From: JAHJRJ01 sp037443685 | GTDB taxonomy: Bacteria; Bacteroidota; Ignavibacteria; UBA10030; BY39 | Assembly (NCBI GenBank): GCA_037443685.1 | Contig: JBBINX010000029.1 | Coordinates: 1-23,341, forward strand | DNA length: 23,341 bases | Reading direction: 5' to 3' | In this document: positions 6,599 through 13,475 of the stretch, one piece after another | Layout: each line of letters starts with the position of its first letter | Numbering within the stretch: the stretch's first letter is position 1 | Made by a program: the position numbers and the translations under genes | The notes under the pieces: model-generated | Databases searched by the model: none | Told to the model about the DNA's origin: nothing | Seen by the model: the letters and a program-made list of their open reading frames with translations, nothing else

Positions 6599-7327
6599 TT
6601 AGTTTTTCAACTTGAATTTAAACGGTATTGCCACCCACACAGCCACGGGTCCGTTATTCATAATAGCGGGTGTGAATACCCATTGCATCGCTGCACTGAC
6701 TGCAGCTTCGTTGAAAATTTCTGCGTCGCTTTTGATTACGACAGCTTTTTTAGCTTTACCTTCTTTATCGACCCAAATCTTTACCCAAACAGTTCCTTCC
6801 ATATTAGCACGTTGAGCAAGGTCTGGATATACTGGAGTTACTTGCTTAACCGGAACGGGTTGTTTTTCGACAGGGACAAAATCAGGTGGTGGTCCATCGT
6901 CTTCGATTCTGATATCTTGTTCAATTTGAATTCCACCTTCGCTAGCGGATCCTTCTAAGACGAGCGGACTCATTTGTTGACTCATCTCTTGTTGAGTAGC
7001 CATAGTCTGTTCAGGACTCACCTCAGCATCGGGAACCGGAACAGGCACCCCAATACTCGGTTTCGCAGTTGGAGCAGTTATTGCCAACGGTGGCGCTGCT
7101 TCGGTGTTAGTTATCGAAGGTGGTGGACCTAAATCTGTATATTTCATTATCCGCATCGTATAAACAGGTTCATCTTCTTGTGATAAAAAAATGCTCAGGT
7201 AATATCCGCCTATGACGCTCAAGTGGATAGCTACAGCAATTGCTAATGCCATTCCTGCGTAACGAGCCGATAGTGCACGCAATTCCTGCATTCCATAATG
7301 CAGCGCTGATGATGATACTTTTGTCAT
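6599..7327 (-). CDS. tonB: TonB energy-transducing protein
   Basis: A 242-residue protein with one N-terminal transmembrane helix (about 24-46), a proline-rich periplasmic linker (66-165, including PPPS, PVPVPD and GPPPDF) and a C-terminal TonB domain (about 163-242) with the expected VYPDLAQRANMEGTVWVKIWV opening and the late AAMQWVFTPA motif. It carries proton-motive-force energy from ExbB/ExbD to outer-membrane receptors. The ATG at 7327 is preferred over the upstream in-frame start at 7396: AGGAAAGGA lies just before it, the protein then begins directly before the helix, and the longer form would overlap exbD by 53 bp. It lies 16 bp after the second exbD. No TonB-dependent receptor is encoded nearby. 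Confidence 0.9.
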   Translation of the reverse strand: MTKVSSSALHYGMQELRALSARYAGMALAIAVAIHLSVIGGYYLSIFLSQEDEPVYTMRIMKYTDLGPPPSITNTEAAPPLAITAPTAKPSIGVPVPVPDAEVSPEQTMATQQEMSQQMSPLVLEGSASEGGIQIEQDIRIEDDGPPPDFVPVEKQPVPVKQVTPVYPDLAQRANMEGTVWVKIWVDKEGKAKKAVVIKSDAEIFNEAAVSAAMQWVFTPAIMNNGPVAVWVAIPFKFKLKN

Positions 7328-7343
7328 TTTACTTTTTCCTTTC

Positions 7344-7844
7344 CTAAGAAGAAACTTTTGCAAGTACTTTAAAATCAGTTTCCTGCATCGGAGCAATACT
7401 AAATCTGGGCATTCCTGCTACATTAAACTCATCGATAATATCGACCATCATTTGGTATTTACCTTTACGGTCAATCTTTAGTAATACAGTTATTTTTGGA
7501 TTCTGTTCGTACCGTTCTCTTAAAAGCGCTCTAAGGTTATTAAATTCCACTTTATTAGGACTCTCGATACCGAGATTCCAAAACATCGACCCATCTTCTT
7601 TAACGCGTAGAGTCATTAAATTACTTTCGGCAATCTCTACTTTTACATCTGAAGAGGGTGGTAGATTTATTTCCATCGTTTGTGGTTTCGTCATCGTTGT
7701 CGTTAACATAAAAAATGTTAACAGTAAAAAAGCGATGTCCACAAAAGGAGTCATATCAATTCTGATTCCTGTACGACGGGGTTTTCTGCGTTTGCCTTTT
7801 TTCTTTCCATGCCCTCGAGGGGCAGCACTGTCAACGGCGCCCAT
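7344..7844 (-). CDS. exbD: ExbD/TolR-family biopolymer transport protein (second copy)
   Basis: A 166-residue protein with a strongly basic cytoplasmic N-terminus (KKKGKRRKPRR at 14-24), then the ExbD helix IDMTPFVDIAFLLLTFFML (29-47) and a periplasmic domain. Asp36 in PFVDIAF is the conserved membrane aspartate that carries protons. The SD AAGGAG is 7-8 nt before the ATG. It follows the first exbD by 11 bp. Two consecutive exbD genes are usual in Bacteroidota TonB operons, and the two copies differ mainly in their periplasmic halves, suggesting a heteromeric ExbD pair. Confidence 0.93.
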   Translation of the reverse strand: MGAVDSAAPRGHGKKKGKRRKPRRTGIRIDMTPFVDIAFLLLTFFMLTTTMTKPQTMEINLPPSSDVKVEIAESNLMTLRVKEDGSMFWNLGIESPNKVEFNNLRALLRERYEQNPKITVLLKIDRKGKYQMMVDIIDEFNVAGMPRFSIAPMQETDFKVLAKVSS

Positions 7845-7855
7845 AGTGTTACTCC

Positions 7856-8386
7856 TTAATTATGTTCAAAATTTGTTATTAAATTAAAACGCGTAATTTG
7901 GGTTTTTTGTAAAATATCCATTACATCTTCTATCACACCATAATTAGCGTCCTTATCTCCTTTAACCACAGTTCTCAATTTCGGGTTTGTAATACGTGCC
8001 TTGATGAGCAAGTCGGGTAAATCTTTTATTGTCACCTCGACGCCCGGTGCTAATTTTACCATCGCCTCGGGTGTTTGATATTGTTTTCGAATATCCTCTG
8101 AATAAAATTCCCAATTTCGTCTTACAACATCGCTTAAAACACTGACTTTAACCCTTTGAGCATCTAACCCGAGAAATATTCTATCATCTTTTGTTAGAGT
8201 AATCATCATTACGTCCGACTCAGGCAGTTTAAATTCCGAGTGTGATTGTGGTAGCTCGATCACGACTTCTTCGGGTGGTTTAAATTGCGTTGTCAACATA
8301 AAAAATGTAAGCAACAGAAAACCGATATCCACAAACGGTGTCATATCGATTCTTATCGCAATACGTGCCTTTTTTATTCTAGGCAT
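7856..8386 (-). CDS. exbD: ExbD/TolR-family biopolymer transport protein (first copy)
   Basis: A 176-residue protein. A short basic N-terminus MPRIKKAR is followed by the helix IDMTPFVDIGFLLLTFFML (13-31) with the conserved proton-carrying Asp20. The periplasmic part has an insert (about 80-120, WEFYSEDIRKQYQTPEAM) not found in the second copy, then the usual ExbD fold ending with NPKLRTVVKGDKDANYGVIEDVMDIL. The SD AAGGAG is 8-9 nt before the ATG. It starts 21 bp after exbB. Confidence 0.93.
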   Translation of the reverse strand: MPRIKKARIAIRIDMTPFVDIGFLLLTFFMLTTQFKPPEEVVIELPQSHSEFKLPESDVMMITLTKDDRIFLGLDAQRVKVSVLSDVVRRNWEFYSEDIRKQYQTPEAMVKLAPGVEVTIKDLPDLLIKARITNPKLRTVVKGDKDANYGVIEDVMDILQKTQITRFNLITNFEHN

Positions 8387-8407
8387 ATTGTTTTCTCCTT
8401 GGGTTAA

Positions 8408-9187
8408 TTATTTCGATTTCGACATCAGAATTTGAATAATATTGTAGCCTGCTTCGTCTATCATATATGTAAATGTATCTACTTTATTAACAAAGAAATT
8501 GTATGCAACAATTCCAGCGATGGCTGCGAACAAACCCCCAGCAGTGTTAATCAGGGCTTCTGAAATCCCGATAGAAAGCTGAATAGCATCGGGTGCGCCT
8601 GCTTGTGCTAAAGCACGAAATGCACGAATCATACCTACAGTTGTGCCGAGTAAGCCGACCATCGTGGCTGTTGATGCAATCGTTGATAAAGCAATAAGAT
8701 TTCTTTCTAAAACAGGCATTTCAAGTGAAGTTGCTTCTTCAATCGATCGCTGGACTTCAGCCATTTCTTTTTCGGCTTCCCAGCCTTTACCTTCTTTTGA
8801 AATAACTTTATATCTTTCTAAACCTGTCTTCACGATGTTCGCAAGAGAACCCCTTTGTTTGTCACAAGCGACTATTGCAGTATCAATATTTCCAGCTTGT
8901 AAATCGCGTTGCAATTGGCGTACGAATATTGCCATTGAGCCTTTTCCTTTAGCTTTACCCAACGAAAATATTCTTTCGAATACGTAAGTAACTACTAATA
9001 TCGAAAGCATAATTAAAACTGGAACGAAAATACCACCAACAAATACAGTTCCGAGCAGTGTTGTGGGTTGATGCCTTGCTTCACCGTCTTTAAAATTTGC
9101 TGGGTCGCCTAAAATAAACCACCAAATTGATACAGATATGACTGCCGCAAGGACAAATATAATTATTGAAAACATGTTTTGTTTCAT
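8408..9187 (-). CDS. exbB: ExbB/TolQ/MotA-family proton channel protein
   Basis: A 259-residue protein with four predicted helices (about 6-27, 48-71, 164-187 and 209-233), one more than E. coli ExbB because of an extra N-terminal helix common in Bacteroidota. The cytoplasmic loop lies between helices two and three. The third helix has the family motif LLGTTVGMIRAF (179-190), and the fourth has EALINTAGGLFAAIAGIVAYN, which lines the proton path with ExbD. With ExbD it converts proton-motive force into TonB motion. The SD AAAGGAG lies about 11 nt upstream of the ATG. It begins 37 bp after the STAS gene in the same transcript. Confidence 0.93.
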   Translation of the reverse strand: MKQNMFSIIIFVLAAVISVSIWWFILGDPANFKDGEARHQPTTLLGTVFVGGIFVPVLIMLSILVVTYVFERIFSLGKAKGKGSMAIFVRQLQRDLQAGNIDTAIVACDKQRGSLANIVKTGLERYKVISKEGKGWEAEKEMAEVQRSIEEATSLEMPVLERNLIALSTIASTATMVGLLGTTVGMIRAFRALAQAGAPDAIQLSIGISEALINTAGGLFAAIAGIVAYNFFVNKVDTFTYMIDEAGYNIIQILMSKSK

Positions 9188-9224
9188 ATTTTTAATGCTC
9201 CTTTAAAACGTTAATTGTTATTGA

Positions 9225-9584
9225 TTAATTTGTTATTGATAAAGAGAACTTATTTACAGCATCTTCGAGTTTAGCTTGAATATCAAAGATTTCACTCAGT
9301 TTTGTGATGATAAAAACATTCTTTACAGATTTGTTAACTCCGGTCAGAACAACATCGCCGCCACTTTTCGAGAAATTTGTATATGCTGAAATCAATGCCC
9401 CAATCCCAGCACTATTTATGATACTAACTCGTGATAAATCAAGTATCAATTTTTTATTCCCCTGTTCAATGAAATCGGTAATCGCCTCGCGTAATTCATC
9501 AATCTCTTCATCACCGATAAGCGAAGATCTGATTTCGATAATTCCGATAGTACCATCTTTTGTTGTTCTGGCTTTAATTGCCAA
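9225..9584 (-). CDS. STAS-domain protein, SpoIIAA-like anti-sigma factor antagonist
   Basis: A 119-residue protein that is a single STAS domain: beta strands GTIGIIEIRSSL (11-22) and KKLILDLSRVSIINSAGIGAL (44-64), then helices and DVVLTGVNKSVKNVF. Ser58 in NSAGIGAL aligns with the serine that is phosphorylated by the partner anti-sigma kinase in SpoIIAA/RsbV proteins. No RsbW-type kinase or PP2C phosphatase lies in the window. The start codon is TTG at 9584: AAAGGA lies 7-8 nt upstream and the predicted sigma-54 transcript starts about 25 nt upstream, leaving no room for an earlier start. Being first in an exbB-tonB operon is unusual. A role in signalling or in membrane-complex organisation is possible and untested. 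Confidence 0.85.
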   Translation of the reverse strand: MAIKARTTKDGTIGIIEIRSSLIGDEEIDELREAITDFIEQGNKKLILDLSRVSIINSAGIGALISAYTNFSKSGGDVVLTGVNKSVKNVFIITKLSEIFDIQAKLEDAVNKFSLSITN

Positions 9585-9598
9585 TTTTTTATCCTTTA

Positions 9599-9617
9599 TA
9601 TACTATTATTTAGTATA
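9599..9617. promoter_or_regulatory. Inverted repeat over the predicted transcription start of the STAS-exbB operon
   Basis: TATACTA (9599-9605) and TAGTATA (9611-9617) form a perfect 7-bp inverted repeat around TTATT. It spans roughly -8 to +11 of the sigma-54 promoter. It could be an operator, a 5' leader hairpin or a chance AT-rich palindrome. Confidence 0.35.
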
Positions 9618-9619
9618 GT

Positions 9620-9635
9620 TGCAATATCAGTGCCA
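9620..9635 (-). promoter_or_regulatory. Sigma-54 (RpoN) promoter of the STAS-exbB-tonB operon
   Basis: The minus strand reads TGGCAC-TGATA-TTGCA, an exact match to the -24 TGGCAC and -12 TTGCA elements, with the obligatory 10 bp between GG and GC. Transcription is predicted to start near 9609, about 25 nt before the TTG start of the STAS gene. The only gene upstream on this strand is an NtrC-family sigma-54 activator, which is what such a promoter needs. Confidence 0.85.
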
Positions 9636-9686
9636 TTAATATTTTATCATTTTGAAGGTTTTGGATGAATTTATAATATATCAAAA

Positions 9687-9701
9687 ATTACAAAATGCAA
9701 T
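9687..9701. promoter_or_regulatory. Putative enhancer-binding site 1 (ATTACA-AAA-TGCAAT)
   Basis: A 15-bp imperfect palindrome with one mismatch relative to site 2. It is centred about 85 bp upstream of the predicted start, a normal distance for NtrC-type activator sites. Confidence 0.55.
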
Positions 9702-9764
9702 GTCCTATTTTCCTATTTTTAAATTCTGACTCTAACTCCGTTAATAGATATATGTTATGCTTAA

Positions 9765-9779
9765 ATTGCAAAATGCAAT
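9765..9779. promoter_or_regulatory. Putative enhancer-binding site 2 (ATTGCA-AAA-TGCAAT)
   Basis: A perfect 15-bp palindrome with 6-bp arms, sharing an 11-bp core (CAAAATGCAAT at 9691-9701 and 9769-9779) with site 1, 78 bp further upstream. It is centred about 163 bp before the predicted start and about 20 bp after the activator's stop codon. Confidence 0.6.
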
Positions 9780-9798
9780 ACTCGGAATCAGTAGTATG

Positions 9799-11124
9799 CT
9801 ATAGGTTGTATTTTTTTCGCTTCCTCCAGAGCGTAACAGGGTCAATGTTTAATAGGTGAGCTGCTTCATCGAGGTCGGCAGCAACACCAAGAACATGTTT
9901 TATATGTCGAATTTCCATTTGTTCTAAAGAAAGAATGCTGGCTATATTTTCTGTTACTTTTTGAATTTCTTCAGGTAAAAAATCAGATTTGATAATTCCA
10001 TCTTTGGCAAAAACTACCCCCCGTTCAATTACATTTTCCATTTCTCTAACATTTCCTGGCCAGCGATAGGTTATGAGTAACTTTAGTGCTTCTGCAGAAA
10101 TTTCAATATTTCTATTTTGAGAATATTTTTTGATAAAGTTTTGGATTAAAAGCAGTATATCTTCAGGGCGTTCGCGTAAGGGAAGTAATTCTATCCGAAC
10201 CGCATTCAATCTATAATATAAATCTTCTCTCACGGTTCCATTTTTAATTGCTTCGATCAACTTCCGGTTTGTAGCCGCGATAACTCTAACATCTACTTTA
10301 CGCGTAATATTTTCACCAATCCGTTCAAATTCTTTACTCTGCAAAAAGCGTAATAATTTTACTTGCACAGTTTGCGGGAGTTCACCAATTTCGTCTAATA
10401 ATATAGAACCTCCGTCGGCAGCTTCGAATCTACCTTCACGGTCCTTGACAGCGCCCGTAAATGAACCCCTGATATGTCCGAATAATTCGCTCTCAAGTAA
10501 AGTCTCTGGTAAAGCAGCACAACTTACTTTCATGAACGGTGCATTCCGTCGAGAACTATGATTGTGTATAAATTGAGCCATCATTTCTTTCCCCGTTCCG
10601 CTCTCTCCTTCGATCAATACGTTGAGATTTGAGTCAGCAATCTGACGGGCCAAATCGAGTTGTTTTAGAACGGACGGACTCCTTGTAATAAATTCGGTTT
10701 CGGGTTTTGTTTCTTCAAGCTTTTGTTGGAGGTGCTTTATTTCTCTCTTCAAACGATGGTGCTCATTTATCCGTTCAGTAAATAATTGGAATTCTTGCAT
10801 ATTGAATGGTTTCTGTAAAAAATCTTCCGCACCCGCTTTAATCGCCTCTACAGCGCTATCGATAGAGCCGTGAGCGGTGATGATTACGACTGTCGTGTCG
10901 GGTGATTTCTGCTTGCAGTCTTTTAAAAGTTGCATACCGTCTATCGGCGACATCTTCAGATCGAAGAAAGCAATATCGAAATCTTTCTCATTTAAACAAA
11001 CGCTTGCATCAATTGGATTTAAAAACGATGTTACGTGGAAACCTACAGATTCAAGATAAATTTTTATTGTTTTAAGAATATTAGGTTCGTCGTCGACTAC
11101 TAGTACTGTTCCACGTGGTGTCAT
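9799..11124 (-). CDS. NtrC-family sigma-54-dependent response regulator
   Basis: A 441-residue protein with the full three-domain order. Receiver domain 5-115: acidic D11 and D12, phospho-acceptor D55, T83 and K105. AAA+ sigma-54 activation domain about 147-375: Walker A GESGTGKE (173-180), Walker B LLDEIGE (242-248) and the WPGNVRE motif (355-361). C-terminal Fis-type helix-turn-helix about 405-441, ending DPVTLWRKRKKYNL. The sigma-54 contact loop reads GSFTGA (220-225) where most relatives have GAFTGA. The start is the ATG at 11124, 8 bp after the kinase stop; the longer in-frame form would overlap the kinase and adds only basic residues. Its C-terminus and kinase partner recall AlgB. Targets are probably the paired palindromes and sigma-54 promoter just downstream. 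Confidence 0.92.
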   Translation of the reverse strand: MTPRGTVLVVDDEPNILKTIKIYLESVGFHVTSFLNPIDASVCLNEKDFDIAFFDLKMSPIDGMQLLKDCKQKSPDTTVVIITAHGSIDSAVEAIKAGAEDFLQKPFNMQEFQLFTERINEHHRLKREIKHLQQKLEETKPETEFITRSPSVLKQLDLARQIADSNLNVLIEGESGTGKEMMAQFIHNHSSRRNAPFMKVSCAALPETLLESELFGHIRGSFTGAVKDREGRFEAADGGSILLDEIGELPQTVQVKLLRFLQSKEFERIGENITRKVDVRVIAATNRKLIEAIKNGTVREDLYYRLNAVRIELLPLRERPEDILLLIQNFIKKYSQNRNIEISAEALKLLITYRWPGNVREMENVIERGVVFAKDGIIKSDFLPEEIQKVTENIASILSLEQMEIRHIKHVLGVAADLDEAAHLLNIDPVTLWRKRKKYNL

Positions 11125-11132
11125 TTTTCTTT

Positions 11133-12986
11133 CTAAGTTTTCGTCTCGATTGGAATCGTGAATGTAAATGTGCTTCCCTTGTCGATTTCGCTTTCGACCC
11201 AAATTCGTCCACCGTACATTTCTACAACTTCTTTTGCGATAGCAAGTCCCAAACCTACGCTACCCGGTGTACTTTCTGTTGTTTGTTTTACTTGTTTAAA
11301 TTTATCGAAAATCTGATCTAATAGCTCAGACGGAATTCCCCTCCCACTGTCTTTTACTTTCACAATTATGTAGCTATCTTCGTTTGACGTGATAATTTCG
11401 ACTGTACCACCTTTTGTTGTGTAACGGAGAGCGTTCGTTAGTAAATTACTAACTACCCAACCTAATTGTTGAGAGTCGGCGTTGATATTTGGGAGATTCT
11501 CACCCAGTGTCAATTTTAACTCCACTGCTTTTTCTTTGAATTGAAGTTGAAAATGTCGAACCGTATCGGTAATGACCTGATTAGTAGATACTGATTCATT
11601 CCGCAATTGTAGTTTCCCGGATTCGAGTTTTGATAATTCTAGTAATTCACGAACCAGTTTTGTCAATCTATCTGCATCTTGCTTCGTAGATTGTAGTAAG
11701 TCCTGCTGTTCCTTATTCATACTACCGAGTATTCCTTGATTCAAGATATCTACACTCATATTGATAGATGTTAAAGGTGTTCTGAATTCATGAGAAACCG
11801 TCGCCATAAATTCAGACTTCATTCTATCTAATTGTTTAAATTGTGAGACATCTTGAAGAATTAAGACGGTTCCCAACGTTTCGTTACCCGTAAGCGGTAT
11901 CTCAGATATTCGGGGTCTTATATATACAGACTGGTCATCGGTTTGAAAGAGTAAGAATGGCTGCTGTAAATATTTTTCGGTGCGTGGATTTAAAAGAATA
12001 TCTACAACACGTTCGTCCTTAATGATTGAGCGAATATCGAAACCTACAACATTTGGAGTATTAATTTTGAAAAGTCGACGAGCAGCATCGTTTATCAAAA
12101 TTATTTTATGGTACTTGTCGGATACAACTATAGCGTCAGATATATTTTGAACTATCGTCTCGGATTTTTGTTTCTCTTCTAATAATTTTTCGACGTTCAA
12201 AGCTTCGAATTTTCTCAACCGTTCAGTCATCTTATTAAATTCACGGCTCAACTCACCGAATTCATCGTTCGATGTTATATCGGTTTTAAGGTCAAGCCAA
12301 CCGCGCCCTATTTTACGCACGGTTTCTGTAAGTCGTTCGGCGGGTTCTACTAACGAACGTGTAAATTGAACACTCGCTAAAATACTTAGCGTGACTGCTA
12401 TTAGTGAAGCAATTAATACAGCGTATGTTGCCTCGCTCGATATTTGTCTTGCACGCTTGTCTAATTCAAACATTTCCTGCTGGTTAAAATCTATCAATCT
12501 GAAACAATATTGTTTGAGATTTTGGTTAACCGGACGAATGGCGTTGTAGTGATACGTCCTAGCAATTTCATTTAGTTGTGGGTCAAATATATACATCAAC
12601 AAAGTATCGGCTAACTCTAAGTAAATTCTGTGTTGCAGCCTGATCGTATCCAACAAGGTCCGTTGCTTTTCCTTTACAACGCGGTCGAGTGCTTTTTGGT
12701 GCCATTGAAAAAAATCCAACTTAATCTGGTTATATGTATCTAAATATTTTTTGCTCTGGTAAGTTATTAATGCTGTAAGAGCGTTGTCTTCTGCTTCAAG
12801 TGAGCGTGCCATATTTTCTGCAGCTACCACGCTCAGATAATTCTCTCGAATGATTTGGTCAACCGAACTGCCAAGTCTGTTAAAGTTAATAATAGCCCAA
12901 ATCGCAATAAAGATACTAATCCCAACTAAAATAAAGTAACCGACGGAGAGCTTGAAGCGAAGACTATTGTAGAATAGTATTTCCAT
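11133..12986 (-). CDS. Membrane histidine kinase (HAMP-PAS-HisKA-HATPase), KinB-like layout
   Basis: A 617-residue sensor kinase. Transmembrane helix 1 is at about 13-34 and helix 2 at about 187-208; between them lies a mostly helical periplasmic sensor domain of about 150 residues. Then come HAMP (209-262), a PAS domain (about 275-385), HisKA with H399 in the H box SHEFRTPLT, and a HATPase domain (about 500-615) with the N box in VVSNLLTNALRYT, a DSGRGIP box and GLGLAIAKEVVEMYGG. It should phosphorylate the NtrC-type regulator encoded 8 bp downstream. The layout resembles Pseudomonas KinB; the signal is unknown. It starts 10 bp after the single-domain regulator. No SD is visible before the ATG, so coupled reinitiation is likely. 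Confidence 0.9.
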   Translation of the reverse strand: MEILFYNSLRFKLSVGYFILVGISIFIAIWAIINFNRLGSSVDQIIRENYLSVVAAENMARSLEAEDNALTALITYQSKKYLDTYNQIKLDFFQWHQKALDRVVKEKQRTLLDTIRLQHRIYLELADTLLMYIFDPQLNEIARTYHYNAIRPVNQNLKQYCFRLIDFNQQEMFELDKRARQISSEATYAVLIASLIAVTLSILASVQFTRSLVEPAERLTETVRKIGRGWLDLKTDITSNDEFGELSREFNKMTERLRKFEALNVEKLLEEKQKSETIVQNISDAIVVSDKYHKIILINDAARRLFKINTPNVVGFDIRSIIKDERVVDILLNPRTEKYLQQPFLLFQTDDQSVYIRPRISEIPLTGNETLGTVLILQDVSQFKQLDRMKSEFMATVSHEFRTPLTSINMSVDILNQGILGSMNKEQQDLLQSTKQDADRLTKLVRELLELSKLESGKLQLRNESVSTNQVITDTVRHFQLQFKEKAVELKLTLGENLPNINADSQQLGWVVSNLLTNALRYTTKGGTVEIITSNEDSYIIVKVKDSGRGIPSELLDQIFDKFKQVKQTTESTPGSVGLGLAIAKEVVEMYGGRIWVESEIDKGSTFTFTIPIETKT

Positions 12987-12996
12987 TATTTATTTA

Positions 12997-13377
12997 TTAA
13001 TCGCGCAATATTTTGGCAAGCGCTTTTTGAATTTGTTCCATATCGATGGGTTTGTTGAGTATTCCAAAGAGTTTGTCGTCGTGTAAATTTTTAAGAATTC
13101 GGTTATCCTCAAAACCGCTAATAAAAAGAAAAGGGATATTCGAGAATCGAGGAATTTCTCGAATCTTGTGATAGAGTTCGAGACCACCAACTTTAGGCAT
13201 CATTATATCGGATATAACGAGATCTGGTATAATTATATTTAGTTGATCTAACGCTTCCTCTCCGTCGTTTACGAGGATAACTTCATAGCCATCCATTACA
13301 AGTAGGTCACGCAAGATTTCGGCAAAGCCGACTTCGTCATCAACAAGGAGTATTTTCCGCCGCTTATTTGTGTTCAT
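12997..13377 (-). CDS. Single-domain response regulator (CheY-like receiver)
   Basis: A 126-residue stand-alone receiver domain with no output domain. The acidic pair D13/D14 with E15, phospho-acceptor D57, S87 at the switch position and K109 (in NKPID) are all present, so it should be phosphorylatable. It is the first gene of the regulator-kinase-activator operon. Likely roles are a phosphate sink, an intermediate in a phosphorelay or an allosteric modulator of the adjacent kinase; the sequence does not decide among these. The ATG at 13377 has no strong SD. Confidence 0.88.
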   Translation of the reverse strand: MNTNKRRKILLVDDEVGFAEILRDLLVMDGYEVILVNDGEEALDQLNIIIPDLVISDIMMPKVGGLELYHKIREIPRFSNIPFLFISGFEDNRILKNLHDDKLFGILNKPIDMEQIQKALAKILRD

Positions 13378-13404
13378 TTATTATTCCATACATATATATA
13401 TAAA

Positions 13405-13433
13405 AATATAGAGAAACCCATTTAGAAAATCAA
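13405..13433 (-). promoter_or_regulatory. Sigma-70-type promoter of the two-component operon
   Basis: On the minus strand TTGATT (13428-13433) and TATATT (13405-13410) are 17 bp apart, matching the consensus at 4/6 and 5/6. The start would be near 13398, about 21 nt before the receiver gene. The -35 lies in one arm of the palindrome at 13425-13445. Confidence 0.5.
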
Positions 13434-13445
13434 GTATTGATTTTC
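13425..13445. promoter_or_regulatory. Palindrome GAAAATCA-N5-TGATTTTC in the divergent promoter region
   Basis: A perfect 8-bp inverted repeat with a 5-nt centre, midway between the divergent receiver gene and mazG. Each arm contains a TTGATT -35 candidate, one per strand, so a protein bound here could control both directions. Confidence 0.5.
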
Positions 13446-13465
13446 TTTTACTGTTTTACTATGTT
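13437..13465 (+). promoter_or_regulatory. Candidate mazG promoter
   Basis: TTGATT (13437-13442) and TATGTT (13460-13465) with 17-bp spacing. The -10 is weak. The predicted start near 13472 leaves only about 4 nt before the ATG, implying a nearly leaderless message, in line with the missing SD. Confidence 0.3.
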
Positions 13466-13475
13466 TTAATAAAAA

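Noticed and set aside
7328..7396. A longer tonB with 23 extra N-terminal residues
   Set aside because: It would overlap exbD by 53 bp, and the SD AGGAAAGGA points to the ATG at 7327.
9703..9720. Tandem TCCTATTT repeat in the sigma-54 control region
   Set aside because: Only two 8-bp units in an AT-rich stretch; no support for function.
11125..11202. A longer form of the NtrC-type regulator
   Set aside because: It overlaps the kinase gene and adds a basic, non-conserved segment before the receiver domain; the internal ATG follows the kinase stop by 8 bp.
12990..13190. A second minus-strand frame of 66 codons inside the single-domain regulator
   Set aside because: It is an alternative frame of a clearly recognised receiver gene, with no family resemblance.
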